A stretch of 64,000 nt of DNA from Capsicum annuum (Eukaryota; Streptophyta; Magnoliopsida; Solanales; Solanaceae). The notes below the pieces were generated by a model. It made no database searches and was not told the origin of the DNA. It saw only the letters and a list, made by a program, of their open reading frames with translations. Shown here in pieces: positions 34,621-46,057 of this stretch (its first letter is position 1; each line of letters begins with the position of its first letter). The position numbers and the translations under genes were made by a program. Location of the stretch: assembly GCF_002878395.1 (NCBI RefSeq), contig NC_061115.1:213686655-213750654 (forward strand), written 5' to 3'.

Positions 34621-35357
34621 GGGCCGATCCAATTCGGACAACCGGTGGACCTGATCCGATTTCTCAACAGAGTCGATTCACTGGCCTACTTGAACCAAAT
34701 GGCCCAGCCTGGTACCGTTATGGGTGTCAAGTGGGCCGAGCCGACCCGATCCGACCCGGCCCTCGTAACTAACCCGGCCCGATTTGACCCGGTCCGGTAA
34801 GCCCTAGGGCTTTAGGGTTCCGGGTCCCGGACCGATTATTTTTTAAAATGGGCCCGGCTAACCCGGCCCGAACCAAGCCCGGTCCAGGCTCGCCAGTTAA
34901 TCGGCCCGGACCGACCCGAATAAATTAAAAAAAAAAAGAAGATATTTTGGCTTTTGGGCCAAACTAGCCGTTTTTGGGTTCAAACGGCTAGTTTGGGCCT
35001 ATTTATTAAAAAAAAAAAAAATTTAAAAATATTTTTTAATCCCAAAAAAAAAATCTATAAATACCCTACAACTTCAAATCATTTTTCACACAATTTTTCA
35101 CTTTCTCAAATCTCAATTCTCAATTCTCAAATATTCAATATATTTAATTTCTTAAAGTGTTCACTTTAATTTTTTAATTTTTCGTTTACAAAGTACGAGC
35201 GGAAGTTTCTAAAGTCGCAATCTTCGGATACTTCCAAAATTTGGTATTGTCATTCCATCTCTTACGTTTAATTTTTATTTATTGTATTAATTGTTTAATA
35301 TTTAATTTTATTATATTTGTGTATTTTGAATATTTTTAGTTTAATTTAATTTATATT

Positions 35358-37818
35358 ATGGATAAATTAAGAAACCTCGCTACTAAAGGTGTTAAAATTT
35401 TTTGTCCCGGAAGCGGTAGTGGTAGTAAAAAGCGAATTACTAGCGGTAGAGGTAGTTCAAGTAGTATATATACCCGTGTGCCTTCGCCTCCGGTACCGCT
35501 TGGTACACCTTTTGAGGAAGAAATAGGTGTAGGTGCTCACGATATGAATTATGTAGAAGCTCAGAAAAATTACGGTATAGAAGAAGAAAATGAAGTAAAT
35601 GTGGTTAATTTAGACGAAGATAATGAAAATATTGCTGAGACACCCGCAGTAGGAGATGCTAACGTTAGATCTGAATCAGTTAATCTCCCTTCCCATCCTC
35701 CCAGTGCCCCAAAACCTCGTAAAAGAACTAGTATTGCATGACAATTTTTTGAACGTATATCAGATATTGAGGTACAATGCAATATTTGTCAACAAATATA
35801 TAAGCATAGAAGTGGAGGCAAGCAAGGGGGTACGGGTACGTTAATGAGACATGTAGCTGAAGATCACAAAAGAGAGTTAAATATTGCAAAAGGTGGTGGG
35901 GATGTTGGTGGGTCAACGCAAACTAGAATGGACCCAGCAACCGGTCACGTAGCGAAGAAGTATAATAAATTGAGGGACAGGGAAGAAATAGCTAAAATGG
36001 TAGCTGTGGGTTGTTTGCCTTTTAGTTTTCCTTCTTCTGATACCTTTATTCTTTATATACAAGCAATTTATAATCCTATGTTTAACGGTATTCCTAGAAC
36101 TACTTGTTGGTCTGATATTTTTAGACTCCATTCACAATATTATTTTTATTTATCAACATTGTTAAAGAATATTCAATGTAGATTGTCCCTAACTTCTGAT
36201 CTTGGTCGTGCTGTAAATAAATGATTATTTAACCGTTACTTGTCATTGGATGAATAGTAATTTCGTGATGCAAAAACGTATTCTTGCTTTTTTATATGAT
36301 GAAGATCGTAAATATACTGGACAATTTATTGCTGATTCTATTGTTAAAATTGCCGGATATTATGGTATCAAAAATAAAATTTTATGTATTGCTTTTGATA
36401 ATGCTTCTAACAACAAGACTGCTATAACAAAAATAAAATCTACGCTATCTCCGCCCTTGCCTGAAATTTTTCATATTAAGTATGCATGTCATATATATAA
36501 TTTAATTGTAAAAGATGGTCTTGAGTTTTTTGAGCTTTATATTGAAAAAATTCGTCTTGCCGTTGGTTTTATTCAAGGAAATAATCGTAGATCGAGAATT
36601 AGAGAATTTAAAGTTAAATGTCAAGAAAATGGACTTACACCGATTTTGATGCCTGAGGAAATTGATACTAGATGGAATTCTACGTATGAATTTTTAAAAA
36701 TTTGTTACAAATATAGAATTCCTATTACACTAGCTTTTAACCAACATTGCGGTTCATTTGCTGATTCTGCTGATTGCATGCTACATAATTCTGATTGGGT
36801 TGTAATTAATGATCTTGTTAAGTTTTTAGAAAAATTTTATGTAGCTACGATTGAATTTTCCGGTGCTTATTATCCTACTGTTTGTAATATTTTGGCATAT
36901 ATAGCCGATATTTCTAGTTTGCTCAAAGAATATAAAAATAAAGAAGGTTATAAAGAAGCTGTTGGCGCCATGTTTATGAAATTTAAAAAATATTTTTTCC
37001 CGATTCCCCCTATTTACTTGGTTGGTGCTATGCTAAATCCGTGCATGAAATATAATAATATGTGTCACTTTAGTACTCTTATTTATACTAACTTAGAAAT
37101 AAATACTAACCATGATTCTGAACAAGTACAACCTGATTTGTGGACGGCTATGGCTGATGCAAAGGATTACATAGAAAAATTATATAATCACTATGCTGAT
37201 TTATTTGATTTAGCCGTACCTACAAATATCACTCCAACTGTCGCTCCTTATCCTCCCGAGGAGCCATCATCTTCTAAAAGGCCGGCACATAGTGATTTTT
37301 CTGATTCATTTTATGATTTAAATTGTTGGAACAGTGTTGATGAGAGAACTTACACATCAACTTATCGGGAAGAGCTGAAATATTATCTTCGAACGGCACC
37401 AGAGGATCGCAGACGACGGATCAACACGTTGGATTGGTGGAGGAGTAATAAAACACAATATCCTGTGCTTTCAAGATTAACTAGAGATATCTTGAATGTT
37501 CCAATGTCAACCGTTGCATCAGAGAGCGCCTTTAGTCAGGGACGACAGCAGCTTGGAGACAACTGACACTCATTGGGAAGCAATGCAATGAATGTTCTAG
37601 TTTGCCTCAGAGATTGGATTAGAGCGGAAAGAAGAAACCAAGGAATGGAATTGGAGCCGAGCGACGAGCTGAAACTTGAAGAAATTATGACTTCATGGAA
37701 GAACTTAGCAGAATCAAGTCCAATGCATGGTTTTGCCCCCGTTGACTTCGACTATCCTATGCAAGTTCCCATTAATATTAACATGAATGAGTTGGAAAAA
37801 ATGATGCATAATTTATAG
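35358..37818 (+). pseudogene. hAT transposase (BED finger, RICESLEEPER-like), three lesions
   Basis: The ATG at 35358 gives MDKLRNLATKGVKIF and a low-complexity N-terminus. A TGA at 35739 falls where BED domains have Trp. The BED finger follows: CNIC ... MRHVAEDH (C2H2). The RNase-H-like core shows LTSDLGRAV, a frameshift near 36219, then CIAFDNASNN (catalytic Asp), YACHIYNL and DTRWNSTYEF. The C-terminal dimerisation domain is YPVLSRLTRDILNVPMSTVA then SESAFS, interrupted by a TGA at 37564 (probably CGA originally) before NVLVCLRDWIRAE. The gene ends at 37818. The transposase would cut and rejoin element ends. Two of the three lesions fit C-to-T or G-to-A transitions, as expected from methylated-cytosine decay. 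Confidence 0.93.
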
Positions 37819-38029
37819 ATTTTTCATTCATGTAAATTATAAATTTTGGATCATTTTGCAATCAATAAAATTTCCCAAATTCATTCACTCCTTAGTCCTT
37901 GCTTTTTATTTTTTTTTTATTTAACGATTTAAAATTTTAAATTGAATTTCTAGTTTTCTACTTTAAATTAAAAACTTACTTCTAATATATTATTAATTTA
38001 CTACCAAATATTATTAATTTATTATATTA

Positions 38030-39030
38030 AGTAACATATGTTTTGTATATTTGTGCATATATCTTCTATAGAAGTGTATATTTAATGTATACATATGTAT
38101 ATGTTTTATAAATTAGTATATAACTATACAAATATATATTGTAATGTATATATATTATAGTATATTTCATTTAAAGTATTACATATACATAGAATAGAGT
38201 GTATATATGTGAATAGATCTTCTATAGACGTGTATGTTTAACGTATACATGTGTATATATTTTATAAATTAGTATATCACTATACAAATATATATTGCAA
38301 TGTATATATATTGTAGTATATCTCATTTAAAGTATTACATATACATAGAATAGAGTGTATATATGTGAATAGATCTTCTATAGACGTGTATATTTAACAT
38401 ATACATGTGTATATGTTTCATAAATTAGTATATAACTATACAGATATATATTGTAATGTATATATATTATAGTATATTTCATTTAAAGTATTACATATAC
38501 ATAGAATACAGTGTATATATGTGAATGGATCTTCTATAGACGTGCATATTTAACGTATACATGTGTATATATTTTATAAATTAGTATATAACTATACAAA
38601 TATATATTGTAATGTATATATATTGTAGTATATCTCATTTAAAGTATTACATATACATAGAATAGAGTGTATATATGTGAATAGATCTTCTATAGACGTG
38701 TATATTTAACGTATACATGTGTATATGTTTCATAAATTAGTATATAACTATACAAATATATATTGTAATGTATATATACTATAGTATATTTCATTTAAAG
38801 TATTACATATACATAGAATACAGTGTATATATGTGAATAGATCTTCTATAGACGTGTATATTTAACGTATACATGTGTATATATTTTATAAATTAGTATA
38901 TAACTACACAAATATATATTGTAATGTTTATATATTATAGTATATTTCATTTAAAATATTACATATACATAGATTAGAGTGTATATATGTTAATAGATCT
39001 TCTATAGACGTGTATATTTACCGTATACAT

Positions 39031-39032
<2 letters not shown>
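38030..39032. repeat. 156-bp satellite, seven units, dimeric higher-order pattern
   Basis: CTTCTATAGA starts at 38063, 38219, 38375, 38531, 38687, 38843 and 38999, so every interval is exactly 156. Units 2 and 4 share GTATATATTTTATAAATT and GTAGTATATCTC. Units 3 and 5 share GTATATGTTTCATAAATT and GAATACAGTG. The array therefore repeats as a 312-bp dimer. It lies inside the hAT element downstream of its transposase. Confidence 0.95.

Positions 39033-39103
<71 letters not shown>
39033..39103. repeat. (TA)n(TG)n(TA)n microsatellite
   Basis: An alternating TATATA run, then TGTGTGTG, then TATATA. It adjoins the 156-bp satellite. Confidence 0.95.
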
Positions 39104-39504
39104 TGTAGTATATTTTATTTAAACTTTAAAGTAGTACATATATATTTGGATGGTGCGTATATATGTGTAATTGTGTATATGTGTATATATTTTTTAAATT
39201 CTAATGTAGTATATACTATATATATAGTGTATATATATTGTTTAACGTATTTATAATGTATATTGGTGGGTATATATAATGTATATTGAAAAAAAGTTTT
39301 TTTTTTATATTTTTGACCGAGTTTGACCGGGTTGAGTTAAGTGGGCCGGGTTAGGGTGATTTTTGATTTTTTTACTGTTGGCCCGGCCCGGCCCGGTCTA
39401 CTTAGACCCGGCCCCGGCCCCGGCCCGACCCTCAACCTGATTAAATAACACGGGCCGATTCTGGGTTGGCCCGACCCGGCCCACTTGACAGCTCTGGGTA
39501 CCGT

Positions 39505-39956
39505 GGCCCAGGTGATCGATCGAGCATCCGGTGCCGATGGGTTGGTCTAACTGGGTCGAACCGGCCTGGACCGACCAACATGACTGGTGGTCCCCCACCC
39601 ATACACATAGATCCACCTTTGGATGACATTGATCGCGTTTACATTCTTTGTCTACAAAAATGGCACGTTTTAAAGTTCCCTTTTATTTAATTTGTTAGGT
39701 GGATAACACAGAGATAACTAATTAGTTAGTTCGATGTCTTATGCATTTGATGGTTAATGCATATAAGGTTCGACGTACAAAACCACAAACTGTTTTTATA
39801 ATATTAGCTCTCCATACTGCGACAAAGACTTCATACTCATCTTGAATGGGAATATTCCATGAGTAATTTAACAAAAATTGGTATGGTGACCTAGTAATCA
39901 ATGAAATGAGTAAAAGAATATGGGTTAAAATTTCAAATAGGGTAAAAATTATGATT
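39505..39956. other. hAT target flank, no gene seen
   Basis: 39505-39620 is the continuation of the sequence broken by the hAT element (GGCCCAGGTGATCGATCG). The remainder is AT-rich. Small open frames here read through GC-rich flank and transposon end and are not supported. Confidence 0.4.
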
Positions 39957-40180
39957 TCCTCCATTTACTTTTACTTGTCATATTTGAATTTGAAACGTTT
40001 GTTAAGAAATCAAAATGTATTGACATGGTTATTAATTTTACCACACTACCTTATTAATTAATGCTAAGGTAAAACATGAAATAAAGTAATTGTCTTTTTT
40101 TTATGTGTTAAAGGTAACAAGTAAAAGTGAAAATCTATTTTTTAAAATAGTGAACAAGTAACGTGAATAGATGGAGTAAA
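39957..40180. mobile_element. Small MITE with ACTTTTACTTGTC-type inverted ends
   Basis: The left end TCCATTTACTTTTACTTGTC is mirrored on the right by GAACAAGTAACGTGAATAGA and ATGGAGTA, giving roughly 25-bp imperfect inverted repeats and about 220 bp in all. It resembles Stowaway-type MITEs. It lies 280 bp upstream of the Kunitz start codon and so may sit in its promoter. The exact target duplication was not resolved. Confidence 0.6.
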
Positions 40181-40392
40181 CGACTTCGTCTCAACAGCTA
40201 CTCTAATTTTGGTGGACAAAATTACCCGCTACCTGTGTTAGGTATACCAATTTTCTGAAAAATTATACTTTATATGTTATGATATGAACATATCATTTTT
40301 GTACGAATATATCAATCATTTAGTATAAAGAAACAAATTAAACGTGAATGATGGTTCACATAAACTAGAGCAAAACAATTAATCTTGTCTAT

Positions 40393-40400
40393 CTATAAAT
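40393..40400 (+). promoter_or_regulatory. TATA box of the Kunitz gene
   Basis: TATAAATA, 61 bases upstream of the ATG, is a normal distance for a short plant 5' leader. Confidence 0.8.
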
Positions 40401-40460
40401 AGAAGAGGTTAGCAAGAAGGATATACAAATAATCATCAAAACAAATTAGCATCCCTAAAG

Positions 40461-41129
40461 ATGAAGACCATATTAATTTTACTCTTTCTTTCCCTTGCAA
40501 TAATCCTCCCCTTGTCAGCCTTGGCAACTTGCGCCACCACCGACACTCCCAACAACCAAGCATGGATAGCTGTACGCGATACTAATGGCAAACCCCTCAA
40601 CGCAAGCAATAGGTACTGGATACGTCCGGCCTACACCACTATGGACACTGGAGGCTCACGTCTTGCTAATCTTGATGATCAACAACAAACCACTACTTGT
40701 CCTAAATCGGTAGTACTATCGAACCTTCCTACAGACAATGGTATCGCGGTTTATTTTACACCTAAGAATCCTAATAAATATCAATTGATTTTGGCGTCCT
40801 CTCCGTTAAACATCCATTTCTATTTTGATTATCCTTTGTGTTCTAACTTTGCTGTGTGGAAGGTTGACAACCTTGTATCAAAATGGCCACCAATTCTACA
40901 CACCATAAGCACAGGTGCAAAGTTGGGAAATCCCAACGATTTTAGCAGTTGGTTCCAAATTTGGCCTCGCAAAGGTGGTAACTATAAGCTAGTGTTCTAT
41001 CTCGAAGGCACTACTTTTTGCAGCAACGTTGGCTTGATCCCCCAAAGTCATCGTTTGGTTCTCTCAGAGGACCCAATGCCCTTTGTGTTCAAACTGGATG
41101 ATAAATATGGAGTGGCAGCCGATGCATGA
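40461..41129 (+). CDS. Kunitz-type protease inhibitor-like secreted protein
   Basis: 222 residues in one exon, typical of the family. Residues 1-22 form a signal peptide (hydrophobic LILLFLSLAIILPLSA), so the product should enter the secretory pathway. Residues 38-54 fit the Kunitz (STI) signature with Asp40, Gly43, Leu46, Tyr52 and Ile54. The fold is also shown by CPKSVV (80), WFQIWP and YKLVFY, and LVLSEDP and FVFKLDD near the C-terminus. Cys80 and Cys127 match the first STI disulfide. For the second, Cys187 is present but its partner is Tyr180 (VFY instead of VFC); Cys24 is an extra cysteine. N47-A-S is a possible glycosylation site. The reactive loop probably lies near residues 98-107 (TPKNPNK), with Lys as a possible P1; this is uncertain. 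Solanaceous Kunitz proteins are commonly wound- or herbivore-induced. It could instead be a miraculin-like non-inhibitor. A duplicate of its 3' flank lies at 23288. Confidence 0.92.
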   Translation: MKTILILLFLSLAIILPLSALATCATTDTPNNQAWIAVRDTNGKPLNASNRYWIRPAYTTMDTGGSRLANLDDQQQTTTCPKSVVLSNLPTDNGIAVYFTPKNPNKYQLILASSPLNIHFYFDYPLCSNFAVWKVDNLVSKWPPILHTISTGAKLGNPNDFSSWFQIWPRKGGNYKLVFYLEGTTFCSNVGLIPQSHRLVLSEDPMPFVFKLDDKYGVAADA

Positions 41130-41863
41130 TCTCATGTTATGCCTAGATCATCTACTCTATGTAATGTATAATAATAATAATGCAGGCAGGGACTTTGTCC
41201 CATTGCATGGATGTAAAACTTAATAATAAGGCCTTAGTCATCTACCACCTATTAAACTTGTTTCTAAATTTTACTTGACCCCTTAACTGTCTTTTGTACC
41301 TCTTGAACACTTTAACCTCTGTGAATTTGGATCATTTGAACATTTTTTGGACAATCAAATAAAAATATAAAACTTGTTCAATATACTCGCTGACAATTTA
41401 ATAAATCAAATATTGACATGTGTCATGTGAGTTCAAAAAATTAATTTAAAATGTATTACATAATTAAAAAAAATTATATTTAGATTAAAAAAGAAAAAAC
41501 CATTTGTAACTCATTTTTCAGCCTTTTTCTTTATACACAAAGCCCGTCGGAGCACAAAGCTGGCCACCACCTCCTTCCCCTTTTTTCTTCTTTATACACA
41601 ACAAAGAACGGTCCACATTAAGATAATAGCAAAACAAAATGGTACACCTAATTTAAAATGAAATGAGTATATCTCCTTAAGCGATAGAAGAAACACAACA
41701 TATAGTTAATCAATAAAAACATTTAACCTTGAAAACTATAAATATCGCAACGAAGTGAGTAATAGTAAAAAATTCAAGATAAAATTAATTATCTTTTTTA
41801 TTTTACTTTTAGGAATAGTCGTTCTTGAAAACTATAAATATTACAATTATGACATGTAAATAA
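41130..41863. other. Kunitz 3' untranslated region and flank
   Basis: Contains GCAGGGACTTTGTCCCATTG (41186 onwards), which can form a small hairpin, and several AATAATAA words that could serve as polyadenylation signals. The 41230-41630 stretch is absent from the paralogous copy at 23337-23410. No further gene. Confidence 0.6.
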
Positions 41864-44151
41864 TGTAGACACTTAATTTTGTCCCTACCGAAGACCCAAG
41901 TTACACATTTTTATCCCTGTCTTACCACGTGCCCTCACCCGTATGATTATATCCCATAAAAATTCAAAAAATAACAAACCCACTAACAAACCTAATCCCC
42001 AATTATTCTTTTGTAACAAAATTAACCACTCCTCCTATCAATTTTGGACAACACATCACTACCCCATACACCATACCCTACCCCACCTACCCTACCCCAA
42101 TACCCACCCACGTGACCCCACCTACACTCGCACTCACTCACCTCAGAATTTCAATTTCACCAACATATATACAATCACCGAGATACACAACAAAAGGAGG
42201 AGGACATAGGATCACTCATCTTCAACCCTACAAAATGTCATATACACATTCATCACCAGAAAAAGCTTCACCGGAATACGTGCAACAGTAGCAGCCAATG
42301 ATGCCGGAGTCCGGTGAACTCAACAACCAGCCACCTCTCTCCCTCTCTCTACCATCTCTCTCTCTCCAAAACTAAAAAAAAAAGAAGCGGCACCGCCTCC
42401 CTCATCGGCGACAATAGCGCCGGCGCCAGCGCAGCTCCTGCTCTCGTCCTCCTCTTCCTCCGCTCAAACGCCGACCACCCAGGGCGGTGCCTCCTCAAAA
42501 GGCCAGCACGGGCTGCTCCTCCAGCCGCCGCTCAGATTCGGCCTCCTCCGTCGTCCAGCGCCTTCTCCAGCGACCATCACAATCGACCCGACCCGACCTC
42601 TCTCCGGCGACGGCAGCAGGCACCGGTACGACCTGAACTCTCTCCGGAGAATCCGAATCTCACCAAAATAGTGAAGTCGGTGTCCAATCAACGACACCCA
42701 ACCCATTTTCCATCGATTCCGGCGAAATTCGAGTTGGTTCCGACGAGATTTCGCGTATGGGTCTTCTCGATTTTTCACAATTTTAGTCTCGGTTCTTTTT
42801 ATATTTCTTATTTCTTAGGGTTTTAAATCCATCCGAGTTTGCTATTTCTCGATATCGAGTTGGTTTGGTTCGTGCAAGGTTAGTTGGAAATCGATGGTTT
42901 GGGGTTTCAAATTTGAGATCTTGGGTTGTTTTTTGATTTCTATTTGGGTTTGTGGTTCATTCATTGTGAGGCTTTTCGTTGTTTTCCAATCTGTCCGGTT
43001 GAATTCGATATCGAGTTTGGAGTTGTTGGTTATCAGGGTTCAGATCGAGAGTTTTGGATCCGTCTTTGTCTTTTGATCACATATTTTGGCACAATAAAAG
43101 CTTCAATCGAGGTCCAACTCTACACTTTCTCTTATCTATTTTATTATTTGGGATGTTTCGTATTTCGATTTGGATGTTCGTGTGTGGTTTGATCTTCGTT
43201 GGTGATGAATAACTGTTTGTATTGATTGGTTGTTGATTTCATTGGTTACGATTGTGTGTGATGTGAATGATGGATATTGAGTTTATAGTGATCGTGGATT
43301 GTTGGAATGGTAATCGTGATTGTAGAAATTTTGTGTTAAAATAGAATTGGGGGGTGGGAATTAAAAATTGCTAAAATGAATGTTGATTAATTTTGATGCA
43401 TGGATAATGTTAAACATGATAGAATTGTGATATGTTGAACTTGGATCGGCAAATGTAGGCCGGGTAGTCAAATTTAGAAATAATGATTTGTTGGAGTGTT
43501 TGAATATATGCATGAATGGTACTTTCTACTTTATTGCACGAAAAGTTTAAATTGTACTCATTTGGCCGGGGAATGCCCCGAAGGATTTGTATTGATTTAT
43601 TCGGGGAATGCCCCGAAGTACCTTGTACTTAAAAGATGTTCGTGGTGAAGGCCCGAGGCGTCGGGTGAAGCGGTAGAGCGTAGCATAGGATTAGTCTAGG
43701 GTAGAATAGATTTATATTTCCGCATTATTTATTTTTGGACTGTATAATTGGACTGGACTTTACATTTTGGATTGTTTTGTTTTGATTGTTTTGCGTGCTT
43801 TTTGTAGGGTTTGTACATTTCGTAATGCCAAAATAGTTGATATATTCTACCAAGCGACCGTGGTTGAACCACGGGATCGAGAGGTGCCTAACACCTTCCC
43901 CTCGGTCAACAAAATTTCTTAGCTGGAATCTCTGTTCGCAGACCAGTTTAAAGAGTCAAATGGTTTTGAAAAGAATTTTCTAATGGTGACTTGGCACACT
44001 AGATTATGCCAAGTGGCGACTCTGAGTTTTGATTGTTAAAAATAATTATTTTTCGAAATAAATTTTCATCTTTTGTCACATTAATAATTAAAACCCTTTC
44101 GAACTTTAATAAACAAAAATTGTTAGGAGTACGTAAAAGAGGGGTGTGACA
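41864..44151 (+). repeat. Ogre/Tat-like solo LTR, copy C
   Basis: 2288 bp starting TGTAGACACTTAATTTTGTC and ending GGGGTGTGACA, flanked by a perfect 5-bp target duplication AATAA (41859-41863 and 44152-44156). No primer site or internal region is attached, so it is a solo LTR left by recombination between the two LTRs of a complete element. It is in the opposite orientation to copies A, B and D. Open frames at 42314-42826, 42464-42778 and 42894-43192 fall inside the LTR and are not conserved in copies A and D; I do not count them as genes. Confidence 0.93.
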
Positions 44152-44156
44152 AATAA

Positions 44157-44639
44157 TATAAATATTCATTAAAAAAATTATATCTTTTAAGACATAAACA
44201 CGACATACGTAAAGGGAGTAGCTCTCTAGCTTCTCAAAAGCCATGTGAACATAATTTTTCGAGATTTGTATAAAAAATTGACTTTTTTTAGACGTCTATT
44301 TTAACCCCAGGATGTTGTTGATCAATTCTTTTGATTCGTCCGATCTTAAGCTAGATATGTTTGTCACATTATATGCAATAATTTATAAATCATGCACTAT
44401 AGTTAATTATTAGCAATACTTTTGGTTCATTTAATCTAAGCTAGATTTGTTTGTCACATAATTATATGCAATAATTTATTAATCATGCACTATAGTTAAG
44501 TGATTTATAATAATATATATTTCAAATGCATATTATGAATTCATTGGAGTGGGTCTCAGCAATTTCGTTTATAGTTTAGTGTGGAAATGGTGCATGTACT
44601 CCTTTTTTTATACTATTTTTACATGGTTTAAAATATTTT
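44157..44639. other. AT-rich DNA with a half MITE
   Basis: Around 44545-44600, GTCTCAGCAATTTCGTTTAT followed by AGTTTAGTGTGGAAA matches the right arm of the Mutator-type MITE at 49991-50309. The left arm is missing. Two tandem-like repeats (AAGCTAGAT-TGTTTGTCACAT) occur at 44348-44500. No gene. Confidence 0.5.
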
Positions 44640-44729
44640 TATGCATATATAGTAGATATTGAACCCCTTCGACTAATTCATGAATTTATTTCTGAACCCG
44701 CTCAATGAAAATCAAGGCTCCGCCACTGA
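44640..44729. mobile_element. Truncated hAT-type MITE end
   Basis: Ends with GGCTCCGCCACTG, the terminus of the family seen complete at 48867-49042. It also shares ATAGTAGATATTGAACCCC-like interior. Only one end is present. Confidence 0.6.
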
Positions 44730-45665
44730 ATGTATGCAATCTATACCACTACCTTCAAAGAGGTAGAGAGGCTGTTTGTGATAGACCCCTCAACTCAGGA
44801 AAAATGGACAGTAAACAAAGGTGTAGTGAAACAAGATGAAATAACAGAAATAAAACGCCCATAAAGTATTACTATACACTATCAAACCGTAGCTAGAAAC
44901 TCCAACCAATGCACAAAGCCGTGCGACTACTAGCAAGGCTACACCCACACGCACTAGTCCTCTAACCTGATTCACATCTTTCATACCTTCCTATCTAGGT
45001 CATGTCCTCAGTAAGCTGTAACCACTCCATGTCACGTCTAATCACCTCTCTCCGTATTTCTTCGGCCCACCTCTAACCCACCTAAAATCATCCAAAGTCA
45101 ATTTTTTCCACCTACGAACTAGGGCATTAGTGCCCCTCCTCATAATATGCCCAAACCATCTCAACCTCACTTCCCATATCTTGTCCTCTATCAAAGTCAC
45201 TCACACCTTCTCCCAAATAGTCTCATTTCTAACCTTATCTCCCCTAGTAAGTCCACACATCCAATGCAACATCCTCATTTCCGTCACATTCAACTATTGG
45301 ATGTGCGAGTTCTAGACTGACCAACACTCCGCTCTATACAGCGTAGCTGGACGGACTGCCACTCTATAGAATTTGCCTTTTATCTTGGAGGCACCTTCTT
45401 ATCATACAAAACTCTCAAGGCGAGCCTTCATTTCATCCACCCTGCCCCAATATGGTGAGTGACATCCTCGTGAATATCTCCATTCTGTTAAATCATAGAC
45501 CCAAGATACCTAAAACTATCCTTCTTACAAACAACCTGAGAATCCAAATTCACTACCACCTCATCCTCATGCTTTATGCCATTGAACTTGCATTACAATT
45601 ACTTCATCTTGATCTTGCTCAACCTGAACCCTTTAGACTCCAGAATTTGTCTCTAAACCTCCAAA
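44730..45665 (-). mobile_element. RTE-type LINE, 3' fragment
   Basis: The plus strand has AGGTAGAGAGGCTGTTTGTG (3' untranslated) and then regions matching the LINE at 51094-52465, including TATCTAGGTCATGTCCTCAG and CTGAACCCTTTAGACTC. Minus-strand translation is broken by stops. Both ends are truncated, with no TTG-type tail. Diverged from the other copy. Confidence 0.75.
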
Positions 45666-45906
45666 ATCTATTAGTATATGTTACATATTAAAAAAGTGAC
45701 AAAACACTGATAAAAGCTGAATCGATAAAGAACCGAAGAACGTATTTGCTTATTTTAATTAGTTTTATATTATTAAAATTGACTTAATTGGTTTGATTTC
45801 ATATTAGTGCAAAATCGGCTCGAGTCGAGCCACGTATATGCACCAGCTATATACACTATCTTCCCCTTCTGTATAATTAAATGACTGATAGTTTTTCTAA
45901 TTGACC

Positions 45907-46057
45907 AGGAGGTCACGGGTTCAAGCTTTGAAAATATTTTTCGACAGAAATGCAAGGTAAGACTGCGTATAATAGATCCTTGTGGTCGGGCCCTTCCCCG
46001 AACCCTGTGTATAGCGGAAGCTTTAGTGCATCAGGTTGCTTTTTTTATTTATTTAAA
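45907..46057 (+). mobile_element. tRNA-derived SINE (copy 1)
   Basis: It is flanked by a perfect 15-bp target duplication TTTTTCTAATTGACC (45892-45906 and 46058-46072). It starts with a B-box-like GGTTCAAGC and contains the solanaceous SINE core (ACTGCGTATAATAGATCC; GGGCCCTTCCCCGAACCC; AGCGGAAGCTTTAGTGCA), ending in a T-rich tail. SINEs are copied by LINE enzymes; RTE-type LINE fragments are present nearby. Confidence 0.92.

Larger units (their letters stand above)
34719..39496 (+). mobile_element. hAT-superfamily transposon, full length
   Basis: 4778 bp bounded by a perfect 8-bp target duplication GGTACCGT (34711-34718 and 39497-39504), the hAT hallmark. Terminal inverted repeats start TATGGGTGTCAAGTGGGCC on the left; the right end reversed is CAGAGCTGTCAAGTGGGCC. 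They extend into GC-rich subterminal repeats of CCCGGCCC words. It contains a BED/hAT transposase gene, an 18-bp-arm inverted repeat at 34956-34999, and a 156-bp satellite with a TA/TG microsatellite before the right end. The transposase has stops, so this copy is non-autonomous. Confidence 0.95.

Noticed and set aside
39398..39690. Small frames on both strands at the hAT right end
   Set aside because: They span the GC-rich inverted terminal region and flank; no conserved motif.
42314..43192. Open frames of up to 170 codons on both strands (42314-42826, 42464-42778, 42894-43192)
   Set aside because: They lie wholly inside the solo LTR and are not conserved as frames in LTR copies A, B or D. 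Composition reflects GC-richer LTR sequence.
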